In this document: positions 25,790-34,533 of the stretch, in pieces
Numbering within the stretch: position 1 is the first letter of the stretch
How the letters are laid out: every line of letters starts with the position of its first letter
Assembly: GCA_963736525.1 (NCBI GenBank)
Contig: CAVTPF010000013.1
Location: 1 to 64,000 of the forward strand
From: Bog-473 sp963736525
GTDB lineage: Bacteria > Actinomycetota > Acidimicrobiia > Acidimicrobiales > RAAP-2
DNA: 64,000 nt
Reading direction: 5' to 3'
Made by a program: the position numbers and the translations under genes
The notes under the pieces: model-generated
Told to the model about the DNA's origin: nothing
Databases searched by the model: none
Seen by the model: only the letters and a program-made list of their open reading frames with translations

Positions 25790-27136
25790 TCAGGTCCAGT
25801 GGACTGCCAGAACGTCCTGCTGAATTGCCACCGCCGTCCCAATCAGCCCAGCTAATGGGAGCAAAAAACGAACGGGCAACCGCCACCGCTCGAGACCCAA
25901 CGCCGCCAGCCCGCAGATGGCCACTAGGCCAAAGTAGGCGTAGCGTGCCTGATAGGTCCCGGTCTGAAATGACACGGCCCAGACGGCGAGCAGCGCAGCA
26001 ATAGAGAGGGCTCCGAGGGTGAAAAGCGTGTGGCGTTCCACATGCCGCCCGACCAGACCGATGAGAGCGCATGCGAAGCCAATGGTGATGGCCACGTTGA
26101 CTTCCCAGGGCCAATGGGAGCGGTTCCATCCCGATTGGTACCAGAACGATTCCACGATGCGGTTGGGCACGCTCACAAAGACATGTCTCAGCGGGTCCCC
26201 CACGACGTAGACCCCGGATAAGCCCGCACCGAGTCCGTTCAGCTTGGTCAGGTAGCGGATCGTGGCGGTGCTGGCCAGTGGGTCGCCGTAGCGGACGGTG
26301 TTTTGGACGAGGTACCAGCTGCTCACCAGTAAGGCAGAGCCGAGTCCGATCACAGCGAACTGGACACGCCTCGCCCATCCGGGAACCAAGCAGGCCAAGG
26401 CCAGAATCGCCAGGCCGAGGGACAGAGTCGAGATCTTCGTGGTGATGAGAAGCCCGAAGACTACGCCCACCCACGTCATGCGCCAGAGGCTCGGGGCCTT
26501 GGCGTAACGGAGAGACAGGAAGACAAGGACCGCTCCCAGGAGGTCCACCAGGTTGTCGTTGGTAACGAACGATGACAGGAAGACAAAGCGGGGAAGGAAG
26601 GCAACCAAGGAGGCGGCGACGACGGGTGTCCAGGGATCCTTAGTGATGAGCCGAATGCTGAAGTAGGCGAACAAAACCGTGAGCATGCCGAGAATGACAT
26701 TGGGCAGCCTGAGCCAGAGGAGGAACCTGAGGTCGGCGGCGCTGTGATGCGCGAACCATTCTTTGCCGCCAAAGAAGATCCCAGGACTCAGCTGTCCCCG
26801 GAACGGAGCGTGGGCTGGTACGCCAGCGAGCTTCTGCCACCCTGCCATGACTAGGTAGTAGAGCGGGCCCTGCTGGGCCTCGTTGCCCGAGCAGGGAGGC
26901 TGGCAGTTCGACCTCATCCCGTACCAATGCCCGCTGACCAGCGTCTCGATGTTCTCTACGTGGCCAGGTTCGTCGGACGACTCGTAGGCGGGGGTGTTCA
27001 CGGCGATCACGATTCCGAGGAATACAAAGACGATCATGACGGTGGCCAATGCCACCCTCGGCCAAGGGCTCCGTGTGCGCTCCGGGGTGACAGCCGCACT
27101 CCGAGCATCTTTCGCCGTCTGAGAGGTCAAGACCAT
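25790..27136 (-). CDS. Polytopic membrane protein, GT-C/DUF2142-like
   Basis: A 448-residue integral membrane protein with about ten hydrophobic helices. The first loop after the first helix carries NTPAYESSDEPGHVENIETL, whose paired Asp-Glu matches the metal/lipid-phosphate site of GT-C glycosyltransferases and of DUF2142 proteins. Such enzymes use polyprenyl-phosphate sugars on the outer face of the membrane. ATG/GTG near 27136 opens with a cytosolic basic tail. No sugar-nucleotide or polyprenyl genes adjoin, so donor and acceptor are unknown. Confidence 0.72.
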   Translation of the reverse strand: MVLTSQTAKDARSAAVTPERTRSPWPRVALATVMIVFVFLGIVIAVNTPAYESSDEPGHVENIETLVSGHWYGMRSNCQPPCSGNEAQQGPLYYLVMAGWQKLAGVPAHAPFRGQLSPGIFFGGKEWFAHHSAADLRFLLWLRLPNVILGMLTVLFAYFSIRLITKDPWTPVVAASLVAFLPRFVFLSSFVTNDNLVDLLGAVLVFLSLRYAKAPSLWRMTWVGVVFGLLITTKISTLSLGLAILALACLVPGWARRVQFAVIGLGSALLVSSWYLVQNTVRYGDPLASTATIRYLTKLNGLGAGLSGVYVVGDPLRHVFVSVPNRIVESFWYQSGWNRSHWPWEVNVAITIGFACALIGLVGRHVERHTLFTLGALSIAALLAVWAVSFQTGTYQARYAYFGLVAICGLAALGLERWRLPVRFLLPLAGLIGTAVAIQQDVLAVHWT

Positions 27137-27281
27137 TTCGTCAACTGTGCCACCCTTCGGAATTGGAGGTCGAGCGCAACGCTAGCGAAGAGCGCTTTGG
27201 GCTGAACGTGAGCTGCTCTGCCAGCGCAGCGTGGCAGGGTCCTAGTCCTAGTCCCGGCGACGCTCGGGGGCAGATGGAGAG

Positions 27282-27554
27282 TCAGCCTCGACGCAAGTGA
27301 TCCGGGTCACGTGCATCGCTCAGGGCGGCCACGGCGGTCAACCCGCCAATGAACGCGTAAAACGTCCAAGGGAAGGCGACACCCACAAGCAGATATATAA
27401 GCAAGGCAAGACCCCAGAATCCCAGGGTTCCCACTGCAGCTCGGGCAAGTGTGGAGTAGTACCAACGTCTGGCTGCGCGTCGGTGCTCATTTGGCCAAGC
27501 AGGTTCTAAAACTTCGTCCACACTCCGGCGGATGTGTTCCTCAGAAACGGACAT
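27282..27554 (-). CDS. Small two-helix membrane protein
   Basis: Unknown function, 90 residues. An acidic-basic cytosolic N-terminus (SEEHIRRSVDEVLEPAWPNE) is followed by two membrane helices (ARAAVGTLGFWGLALLIYLL and FPWTFYAFIGGLTAVAAL). ATG 27554 has a GGGA site six bases before it; the open frame extends further upstream through unrelated sequence. Confidence 0.6.
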   Translation of the reverse strand: MSVSEEHIRRSVDEVLEPAWPNEHRRAARRWYYSTLARAAVGTLGFWGLALLIYLLVGVAFPWTFYAFIGGLTAVAALSDARDPDHLRRG

Positions 27555-27669
27555 GCACGCTCCCAGGTCTCTTTGTACTCCCTCAGAACCAGGATGAACA
27601 CCCCTCTCTTTGGCAAGCCAGCTCGCCGCTTTCCGGCAACTGGGGCAGGACGGGCGGTTGTCCAAAAAC

Positions 27670-27720
27670 GCCCAATCGTGCCGGAGGGTGGCACTCTGTC
27701 CCGGTGTTCTGGGACAGGGG
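27670..27720 (-). repeat. Intergenic 50-bp repeat, reverse orientation
   Basis: Plus strand reads GCCCAATCGTGCCGGAGGG, TGGCACTCTGTCCCGGTG, TTCTGGGACA. Confidence 0.65.
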
Positions 27721-27751
27721 AACCTGGTCAGGCGCGTTACTTCCTTGATCG

Positions 27752-28287
27752 CTAGACAAAGCCAAGGAGTCGTGCGAAAAGATCGAACGAGGGTGCGATC
27801 TCAATCCAGTGGTTGTCCCAAGACTTCCGTCGGCCTTTGGGGCCTGACCACACGATGTTCAATGCGAGCCGACAAACGTTCGGGGCTTTCGGGCTCTTCT
27901 GGTAGTCCAGGATGATCGGCTGGTCGGCGCCATGACCGAAATCTCCGATCTCGATTATCAAATCCCGGTCGATCTCTTCGGGTGCGAAAAATCCTTGGGC
28001 GGGCCCTTTGAGATGCCAGGTCACAGTGAGTCTGTTGCCGAGACGAAAGGAATGGAGGTGGGAAGAGACACACCCTCGTTTCATTCGGGTGGATGAGTCG
28101 GATCCGCTCTATCGGCACCTTTGGCGGCCCGTACCGCATCCAGTAACTCCGTTCGGTGCTTCGGGCTTACGTCCGAAGCTGGGTACGCACTTTCGAAGTC
28201 CCGAGCTTGGTCCCAATCAGCAAGCCACACCCCTTGCTGAACGAGGTCCAAGAGCAGTCCGGGAACGGGGAGGGTCCTATCGACCAC
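27752..28287 (-). pseudogene. SMI1/KNR4 (SUKH)-like protein, frameshifted
   Basis: Three frames join to give one protein. ATG 28287 starts MVDRTLPVPGLLLDLVQQG and runs to DRADPTHPPE, the middle TRVCLFPPPF is in a second frame (near 28060-28080), and HLKGPAQGFFAPEEI through IEIGDFGHGADQPIILDYQ to a final WIEIAPSFDLFARLLGF is in a third. The end strongly resembles SMI1/KNR4-family proteins, which include toxin-immunity proteins. Two compensating frameshifts make it a likely pseudogene. No toxin gene is adjacent. Family assignment is from motif memory. Confidence 0.6.
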
Positions 28288-28300
28288 GGGCAGAGACTAC

Positions 28301-28340
28301 GTCCGGGGGTCCCACCCAACCGGCGGTCTGGGGCACCCCC
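28301..28340 (-). repeat. Intergenic repeat, reverse orientation, diverged
   Basis: Plus strand contains GGGTCCCACCCAACCGGCGG then TCTGGGGCACCCCC. Confidence 0.45.
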
Positions 28341-28407
28341 AAAGAGCCGTTTCATATCGACGCAATGCACCGGGGACGGGATTGCCGATACCGGACGGCC
28401 TGCCCTG

Positions 28408-29799
28408 TCAGCCACTCACGGCGAAGAGCCTCCAAGAGCCAGGAACGCCCTTGAGTTCGTGCTCACCTTGATCCTCGAACCGGAGGTCCGAACCGGCAAC
28501 CAAGTCGACAACTGTCCGAGACACCCGAATTTCACCTGGCTCCGCGCGGCCCTGCACGCGCTGAGCTAAATGCACAGCTACGCCCGACACGTCGTCGCCG
28601 CGGCGTTCGACTTCACCCGTATGGAGGCCTGCCCGAATCTGTAGCCCCAGCTGCTCAAGAGCCTCCCGAATTGCGCCGGCGCACTGCACAGCTCGTGCAG
28701 GGCCGTCGAAGATGGCGAGGACGCCGTCACCGGTGTGCTTCACCAGTTGTCCTCCGTAACGGCGAAGCTGGCGCTCGACGGCGCGGTCGTGGCTTTCGAG
28801 GAGTTCCTTCCAAGATCGATCCCCTAGGGCGGTGGCGCGCTCAGTGGAGCCGACGATGTCGGTGAAAAGCACCGTTGCGAGCATCCGACTCGAAGGAGCG
28901 AGTTGGCGCGTGCCTGTCAGGAATTCCTCGATCTCGCCAGCAATGTCAGCATTGCTGGCCCATGGGACATGGTCGGCCGTATCGAGCTCGACGATCTCTG
29001 CGTTGGGGATGTGCTCGGCGAGGTAACGCCCCCATTGAACGGGAACAAAAGCGTTTCTCGTGCTGTGCAGTACCAACGTGGGCACGTTGATCAGGGGCAG
29101 GGCGGCTCGAAGGTCGGTTCCAATCGCTACCCGCCAGACGCCTCGGGACGCGGCGACACTCGCGCCCCGATGGCCGGCTCGGTGCCACCATGAGGCAAAT
29201 GCAGCGTCGGAGGCCAAGCTCGGTGCCATATAGGGAATGTCGCCCGCAGAAGCATCCGGGACGCCTGGATCTCCGGAGGACACTGTAAGGGTGATCGCAT
29301 CGGTTCCAGGCTCGGTCAAGTCTCCGACAAACTGCTCGACGACCTCGGCGGGATAGCCGATCGGGTAGTCGTGATCCTTCACGACGCGGGCGTAGGCATT
29401 CACGAGCACCAGCGCCCGGACGCGTTCTGGGTGACTGGCGGCCAGGAGTAGTGCGAGCAGTCCGTTCATGGCACATCCGAGAATCGCTGCCTGGTCGACA
29501 CCAGCGCTGTCCATGACTCCTAACGCGTCATCTGCCCATTGTTCAACCGTTGGAGGCTCCGACGATCCCACTGGGTCCGACAGCCCGACTCCTCTGAGGT
29601 CGAAGCGGATAACTCGGGAAAATGAGGCCAAGCGGTCGACCCATTGTTGCCATCGGGGTTGTTCACTCGTCGCGTCGATCGAAAACAGGGTCCCGTCGCC
29701 AGTTTCGACCAAATCCAGCGAACCCGACCCTTCGACCTGGTAGGCGATGTGCAAGCCGTCGCTGGTCGTCGCATACCGGATCTCAGGAGGCTCAATCAT
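28408..29799 (-). CDS. Alpha/beta-hydrolase-fold adenylate/guanylate cyclase
   Basis: A 463-residue fusion with an N-terminal alpha/beta-hydrolase domain (residues about 8-295) and a C-terminal class III nucleotide cyclase domain (about 305-463). Cyclase motifs are intact: TVLFTDIVGSTERA with the metal Asp near residue 314, KHTGDGVLAIFDGP, and AGLHTGEVERRGDDVSGVAV. The hydrolase nucleophile elbow, normally GxSxG, reads GCAMNG (residues 108-113) with Ala at the Ser position, so it is probably a dead enzyme acting as a ligand sensor. The family is common in mycobacteria and relatives. Confidence 0.9.
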   Translation of the reverse strand: MIEPPEIRYATTSDGLHIAYQVEGSGSLDLVETGDGTLFSIDATSEQPRWQQWVDRLASFSRVIRFDLRGVGLSDPVGSSEPPTVEQWADDALGVMDSAGVDQAAILGCAMNGLLALLLAASHPERVRALVLVNAYARVVKDHDYPIGYPAEVVEQFVGDLTEPGTDAITLTVSSGDPGVPDASAGDIPYMAPSLASDAAFASWWHRAGHRGASVAASRGVWRVAIGTDLRAALPLINVPTLVLHSTRNAFVPVQWGRYLAEHIPNAEIVELDTADHVPWASNADIAGEIEEFLTGTRQLAPSSRMLATVLFTDIVGSTERATALGDRSWKELLESHDRAVERQLRRYGGQLVKHTGDGVLAIFDGPARAVQCAGAIREALEQLGLQIRAGLHTGEVERRGDDVSGVAVHLAQRVQGRAEPGEIRVSRTVVDLVAGSDLRFEDQGEHELKGVPGSWRLFAVSG

Positions 29800-29955
29800 C
29801 GGCTTCCAGTCTTACCAGTGATCTGGGCGGACGCCTGGAAACGTCGGGCGACCATCCCCGGCTACCGCTCGGCGCTCACAGTCCCGATCTGGGGCCGTGG
29901 TCTGTCTGCTCGAACGCTCTGAAGACCGTTTCATAGATGCGCTCCGGCAGCGCTC

Positions 29956-30459
29956 CTACTCGGTACTGATCTTCTCGAGCCTCTCCAGGGTGGCTGCCAT
30001 GGACTCAAGCACCGAATTGGTCCCGTTGATCCACGCCCCGCCATCACGTAGGAGGTCCTCCGGCAAGGGGCCATAGTCAAAGACCTCGGTGACGACGGTG
30101 GCGTCGTCACCGTCTGGAGTGAGGATGTAGCCCCAGCGGTAGCCCGCAGGAATGCCGACCTTGGATGGATCATTACCCTCAGCCCGAGAAGGGTCTCCGG
30201 GAGCCGGTTCCCAAAATATGCGCCGATCTGGCTCGAACTCCACCACATAGTTGAGCATGAGGTAGTCGTCTCCGAGCCGATGCATCTTCATGGTGAAGGT
30301 GTCGCCCACGTCGGAGATGGGGCGGTCGAGGACGGCTCCTCGGAGCATGCCGGAGCCGTCGAAATCCATGTGACGTTGAGGATTCGCCAGGATCTTGAAA
30401 ATGAGGGCTGCCGGTGCTTCAACTCTGCGTGACACTTGGAGCGGCTTGCCTTCTGCCAT
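29956..30459 (-). CDS. SRPBCC (Bet v1-like) family protein
   Basis: A 167-residue START/Bet v1-like protein with one hydrophobic ligand cavity. It shows the N-terminal strand VSRRVEAPAALIFKILANP, the central YVVEFEPDRRIFWEP strands and the long C-terminal helix INGTNSVLESMAATLERLEK. Members act in polyketide cyclisation, lipid binding or as ATPase-activating homologues; nothing here decides. ATG 30459 is taken because AAAGGA lies eight bases upstream; the frame could begin 11 residues earlier. Confidence 0.8.
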   Translation of the reverse strand: MAEGKPLQVSRRVEAPAALIFKILANPQRHMDFDGSGMLRGAVLDRPISDVGDTFTMKMHRLGDDYLMLNYVVEFEPDRRIFWEPAPGDPSRAEGNDPSKVGIPAGYRWGYILTPDGDDATVVTEVFDYGPLPEDLLRDGGAWINGTNSVLESMAATLERLEKISTE

Positions 30460-30658
30460 GGTCCAGTCCTTTCCGTCGCTCTGCGCTCGCATTCTGCATC
30501 TCCCCTAACGAGCGCATCCGAGGGGTTCACACAGTTGGACGTTGCAGGCGCCGCGGTCGCAGTCATTGGTCAGAGACTCACGTTCTAACCGATTTCGGGT
30601 GTCCCGCTTTGCAGCGTTGTCAGCAAGGTGGAGCATGCCCCCGAATTGCCGAACGGGG

Positions 30659-30760
30659 CTAGGCCGCTACGACCTCGAGCATGAACGGCAACTCCAAACG
30701 TCGGTCCCATCTGGGACTAGGCGCCTCTGCCACCCCGTCCGGAACCGAGCCGACGATGAG
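30659..30760 (-). pseudogene. Decayed gene tail, paralogous to 12728-12797
   Basis: Reverse strand reads LIVGSVPDGVAEAPSP, RWDRRLELPFMLEVVAA and a TAG stop, with an in-frame stop just upstream of the fragment. About 80% nucleotide identity with the other tail. Confidence 0.5.
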
Positions 30761-30799
30761 TTAGGTGAGAAGTAGGGGAGCGGGGACCAGGTGCGATCG

Positions 30800-30830
30800 C
30801 AGGTGCCCGCATACCGAACGGGGGCACCTC
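30800..30830 (-). repeat. Intergenic repeat, reverse orientation
   Basis: Plus strand AGGTGCCCGCATACCGAACG then GGGGCACCTC, itself an inverted repeat (GGTGCCC...GGGCACC). Confidence 0.55.
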
Positions 30831-30911
30831 TTGAGGACCTTCTCCCCTACGGCGAACGCCAGAACCGCTTCAAGATGGCAGGGCCGCTGGGTTCGGGCAA
30901 ATGGAGGACCG

Positions 30912-32573
30912 ATGGTCTCGAGATTCGATCGCCGCACACTGCTCGCCGGCGGCGCGGCCGCGGCAGCGGGCTTTGCGGGGGCATCGGCTCTGGGCCTGGG
31001 CTGGGACGGGATGGCGGGGGCGACGACGAACGGACCCGGGCGCAACGGCGTCTCCAAGGCGACCCCCAAGAAGGGGGGCTCGCTCGTCTTCGGGGTGGAC
31101 GCCGAGGAGTCGGGCTTCGACCCCACCACGGCCAGCTTCGACGAGGTCGGCGTCATGTACGCCCGGACCGTCTTCGACCCCTTGACCGTCATACTCGCCA
31201 ACGGGGACTGGGCGCCCTACCTAGCCGAGTCGGTCGTGCCGAACTCGTCGTACACGTCGTGGACCGTCACGCTGAAGCCGAACCTCGTCTTCCACGACGG
31301 GACCCCGTGCAACGGCGCCGCCCTGCAGACCAACTTCGAGGCCCAAGCAAAGTCGGTGTTGACCGGCGTCATCATCAACCCCACTCTGGAGTCGATCACC
31401 CAGACCGGGCCACTGGCGGTCACCATCTCCTTCAAGTCGCCGTGGGCGCCGTTCCCCTACTACTTGGCCGGTGGCATCGGCGGCCAGATCGCCTACGTCG
31501 CGGCGCCGTCCATGCTCAGAAACCCCAACGGCACCTCGCACCCGGTGGGGACCGGGCCCTTCGTCTTCCAGGAGTGGATCCCCAACGACCACTTCACCGC
31601 CACCGCCAACCCCCATTACTGGCGACCGGGGCTCCCGTACCTCTCGCAGATCACGTACAAGCCGATCCCCGACGAGAGCGCGAGGTCCGAGGCGCTGCAG
31701 TCCGGCACCATCGACCTGATGGTGACCGACACGACGCAGATCATCACCCAGTACCGGGGCAACCGCAGCTACTCCTACATCGACGACAGGACCCACGTAG
31801 CCGGCGAGCCCGACATGAACTGCGTCCAGCTCAATTGCCTGGCACCGCCGTTCAACGACGCCAACGTGCGCCGGGCCGCCGCCATGGCCATCAACCGCCG
31901 TCAGTACGCCCAGGTCATCGACGAGGGCGTGCTCCCGGTGAGCACCGGCCTCTTCGTGCCGGGCTCCCCGTACTACTCGGCGACTTCCTACCCGGCCTAC
32001 GACCCCTCGCGGGCGGCCATGCTGGTCAAGCAGATCGAGAAGTCGACCGGCAGCCCGATCTCCTTCACGTTGGGCAACACGAACGGGCCTGTCAGCGTGC
32101 GTCAGCAGGCGTACCTCCAGCAGGCGTGGCAGTCCGTGGGATTCCAGGTCAAGACCCCCATCATCGAGCAGAACGCCTTCATCAACAACGCGCTGGCCGG
32201 CGAGTATCAGGCGCTGAATTGGCGCCAGTTCGGGGCGGTCGACCCCGACCTCAACTACATCTTCTGGAGCACGACCACCGTCAGCTCGGGGTCACTGTCC
32301 ATCAACATGGCCCGCAATGCGGACCCGACGATCGAGAAGGCGCTTGTGGCGGGGCGGTCCAGCACCGAGCCGAGCGTCCGCGGGGCCGCCTACAAGACGG
32401 TCAACAAGCGCCTTGCCCTCGACCTCCCCTACCTCTGGCTGGACCGTGCGGTGTGGGCCGTTATCGGCAGCCCCACTGTGCAGAACTTCAACAACCCGAC
32501 CACGCCGGAGGGCCAGCCCGCGTTCGGGATGATCGGTGGCTCCATCTGGCCCACCCAGATCTGGATCAGCTGA
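30912..32573 (+). CDS. ABC transporter solute-binding protein, family 5, Tat-exported
   Basis: A 553-residue periplasmic/lipid-side oligopeptide or nickel-type binding protein (SBP_bac_5). The N-terminus MVSRFDRRTLLAGGAAAAAG is a twin-arginine signal, followed by GGSLVFGVDAEESGFDPTTA and the family's TSWTVTLKPNLVFHDGTPCN motif, then AMAINRRQYAQVIDEGVLP. ATG 30912 has GGAGG five bases upstream. No permease or ATPase genes lie nearby, so it either works with a distant transporter or is an orphan. Ligand unknown; peptides are typical. Confidence 0.9.
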   Translation: MVSRFDRRTLLAGGAAAAAGFAGASALGLGWDGMAGATTNGPGRNGVSKATPKKGGSLVFGVDAEESGFDPTTASFDEVGVMYARTVFDPLTVILANGDWAPYLAESVVPNSSYTSWTVTLKPNLVFHDGTPCNGAALQTNFEAQAKSVLTGVIINPTLESITQTGPLAVTISFKSPWAPFPYYLAGGIGGQIAYVAAPSMLRNPNGTSHPVGTGPFVFQEWIPNDHFTATANPHYWRPGLPYLSQITYKPIPDESARSEALQSGTIDLMVTDTTQIITQYRGNRSYSYIDDRTHVAGEPDMNCVQLNCLAPPFNDANVRRAAAMAINRRQYAQVIDEGVLPVSTGLFVPGSPYYSATSYPAYDPSRAAMLVKQIEKSTGSPISFTLGNTNGPVSVRQQAYLQQAWQSVGFQVKTPIIEQNAFINNALAGEYQALNWRQFGAVDPDLNYIFWSTTTVSSGSLSINMARNADPTIEKALVAGRSSTEPSVRGAAYKTVNKRLALDLPYLWLDRAVWAVIGSPTVQNFNNPTTPEGQPAFGMIGGSIWPTQIWIS

Positions 32574-32661
32574 GCCGGAGGCTCGTGAGCGGACGCATCC
32601 CCACTCCCTGTCGGTCGGGATACCCAAGCCGTCCGGTTTCGCCACCCTGCGAGCGATCAAA

Positions 32662-32759
32662 TCAACCCTCGACGCGGAACAGCCGCCACTTCCCAGGACG
32701 CCCTTCAGTTCGCGTTCGCCACGATCCACAAACTCGATGCCCGACCCCACGATCAACGG
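32662..32759 (-). pseudogene. Adenylate cyclase C-terminal relic
   Basis: Reverse strand reads PLIVGSGIEFVDRGERELKG in one frame and then GKWRLFRVEG plus a stop in another. This equals the last 32 residues of class III cyclases such as the intact one at 28408-29799 (SDLRFEDQGEHELKG, SWRLFAVSG). Only the tail remains, with one frameshift. Confidence 0.68.
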
Positions 32760-32825
32760 CGTCACGGCCACGATTCCAGGAATCACGATCACGGTCGACA
32801 ACCCGCCGCCCACGACCGCTGTCCT

Positions 32826-32850
32826 CCTCCCGGCGAACGGGGACACCCTT
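32826..32850 (-). repeat. Intergenic repeat, reverse orientation, partial
   Basis: Plus strand CTCCCGGCGAACGGGGACAC. Confidence 0.45.
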
Positions 32851-33223
32851 GCCGTTGCACGCGAGGTCCCAGTAATGCCTGGCTGCCTTCACACGGAGGC
32901 GGCTCCCGACAACGAGGCGGCGGCGCACGTTCATTGCGTTCTTGTTTGAAGCGCTCGCCATTGTGGCGTCGATGTGTTTGCATGACGATTCCAACGCGAG
33001 CACTGAGGAGGTGCACATGAAGATCCACTCGACGAACCGTCAGGAGCCGATGCTGTGCGCCACCGCCGCCGCGGGTAATCGCGCTCTGCTGGGCTGACCA
33101 GCATCGAGTTCGTGGGCGAGCGCCGATGGCGCCGCCTGACGCGCTGGGACCACCGGCGCTTCGTGCCGCACCCATTTGTCACACCCCCCTTCAATACTTC
33201 TTTCTCTGCCCCAAGGAGTACCG

Positions 33224-33433
33224 ATGCATCCCGAATTGCTACGCGCCCTTGCCAGGGCCAGACATGCAGATCTCCTCAGTGAGCATCCAACCCGAGGCTG
33301 GCCGACAGTCCGACTCCGTCACCATTCGCCGCGATTTCGTCGTTCACGACAGCGGGTGGGCTCAGTGCTCATTTGGGCAGGCGCACGCCTAATCGGTGAG
33401 CAACGGGCCGCGCTCGAGCTGGCTCACAAATAG
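33224..33433 (+). CDS. Hypothetical small basic protein
   Basis: 69 residues, unknown function. The N-terminus MHPELLRALARARHADLL and a basic middle (RHHSPRFRRSRQRV) lead to one short amphipathic or membrane-associating helix (GSVLIWAGARLIGEQ). I recall similar small proteins in actinobacteria, unnamed. ATG 33224 follows AAGGAG, well spaced; longer in-frame starts upstream lack sites. Confidence 0.6.
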   Translation: MHPELLRALARARHADLLSEHPTRGWPTVRLRHHSPRFRRSRQRVGSVLIWAGARLIGEQRAALELAHK

Positions 33434-33660
33434 TCCGGACAACCGTCTCAGCCAGGAACTTGTCCATGTCGTCGCCGAGCTCGTTGCAGAAGCGACTCAG
33501 AGCCGGCGACTGGTATGGAATACCCAGAATTCGACCGGTATCGGCACGTATCGCCCGGCCCGAATGGATACACAGTGCGATCGGCATCCCCGAGTACGGG
33601 GCGACCGTTCTCACTTCGGTCAGGTAGTCAGGTTTTTCAGACAGCCCCTAAGCCCGATGC

Positions 33661-34533
33661 TCAGCCACCAGTGTCGACTGGGCGTTCGAGGATCGAGTCC
33701 AGCTCCTTGCGAAGCTCGGCATGCGAGACCGCAAGAGGGAAGCTCAAGCCTTGAGCACAGGTAACCTCTAGGCGCCCGAACATTTGCGCCGCTGCCCGGA
33801 GCGCTCTCGCAACGTCGTTCGGGTCGTAGCAGGCGCATGCGTCACGAAGCGCTTCCAGAGATTGGTGATCAGCCCATTCCTCAAGGAAGCGGCCTTCATG
33901 CCAGGTGTCGGCTTGTGGGTCGGTCAGCCGTGCTTGCCACGTGATCAAGTCGACCAGTTTCTTCAGTTGGGAGTCACACTCGGACTTCGCAACCCAGACT
34001 TCACCCCGTCGCAGCTTCTTGGCCGCCAAGATCACGTGATACCAGAAGTCCTTCACCGTCTGCTCGAACTCCACCTCTGAAGGCAGGTCGACAAGGGAAC
34101 CGGTGAACGACAGGCCGACAAGTGCCTGCTTGATGAAGTCCGTCTTGTCGGCGAGAACCCGGATGCCACGACCCAGAACCTTCAGTACCTGAGGGTCATC
34201 AACCATCGTCACCAGGTGTGGGGCCACATCCGCCGGAACAAAGGAGAAGTCGACATCCATTCCCGATCGAAACAGGACTCGCCGCTCCAAACCGCTTCCC
34301 AGGGCCGATGGCTGTACGAGTGTCAACAGCGGTGACCCTAAGTCCTCCAGCCATGCCGTGGAGCCCAGGTAGCGGTCGGGATCGTCAACGAGGAGGACGA
34401 TATCGATGTCAGACCACTCGTCAGCTTTGTGCTCAGTCCGTGCCTGTGAACCGAGCAGGATCGCAGCTTGCACGTCATCTCGATTATTCACCCACTCCAC
34501 TATCTGAGTGAGCATTTCGTCGGCCAGCTGCAC
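33661..34533 (-). CDS. ANT(6)-like nucleotidyltransferase
   Basis: A 290-residue protein resembling the streptomycin 6-adenylyltransferase family (PF04439): an N-terminal nucleotidyltransferase fold with AAILLGSQARTEHKADEWSD and IDIVLLVDD, giving the GSx(n)DxD metal site, then a MDVDFSFV strand and a helical C-terminal half (QTVKDFWYHVILAAKKLRRG). Family members inactivate streptomycin-type aminoglycosides by adenylylation, but chromosomal relatives in soil bacteria may have other substrates. GTG 34533 is the start; no ribosome site is obvious. Confidence 0.78.
   Translation of the reverse strand: MQLADEMLTQIVEWVNNRDDVQAAILLGSQARTEHKADEWSDIDIVLLVDDPDRYLGSTAWLEDLGSPLLTLVQPSALGSGLERRVLFRSGMDVDFSFVPADVAPHLVTMVDDPQVLKVLGRGIRVLADKTDFIKQALVGLSFTGSLVDLPSEVEFEQTVKDFWYHVILAAKKLRRGEVWVAKSECDSQLKKLVDLITWQARLTDPQADTWHEGRFLEEWADHQSLEALRDACACYDPNDVARALRAAAQMFGRLEVTCAQGLSFPLAVSHAELRKELDSILERPVDTGG

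Larger units (their letters stand above)
30460..30911. other. Intergenic region with repeats and a gene relic
   Basis: About 450 bases between divergent genes. It contains a partial repeat (30635-30660), the decayed tail paralogous to 12728-12797 (30659-30760) and a good reverse-orientation repeat (30800-30830). Promoters for both flanking genes must be here but none was recognised. Confidence 0.45.

Noticed and set aside
30791..32875. 694-residue forward frame over the solute-binding protein
   Set aside because: The overlapping frame encodes a clear Tat-exported SBP_bac_5 protein with a good ribosome site; this one is Arg/Pro-rich shadow.
33369..33614. 81-residue reverse-strand frame (with ALSRFCNELGDDMDKFLAET)
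   Set aside because: Partly protein-like, but it overlaps a small forward gene with a better ribosome site and has no clear start. Left uncalled.
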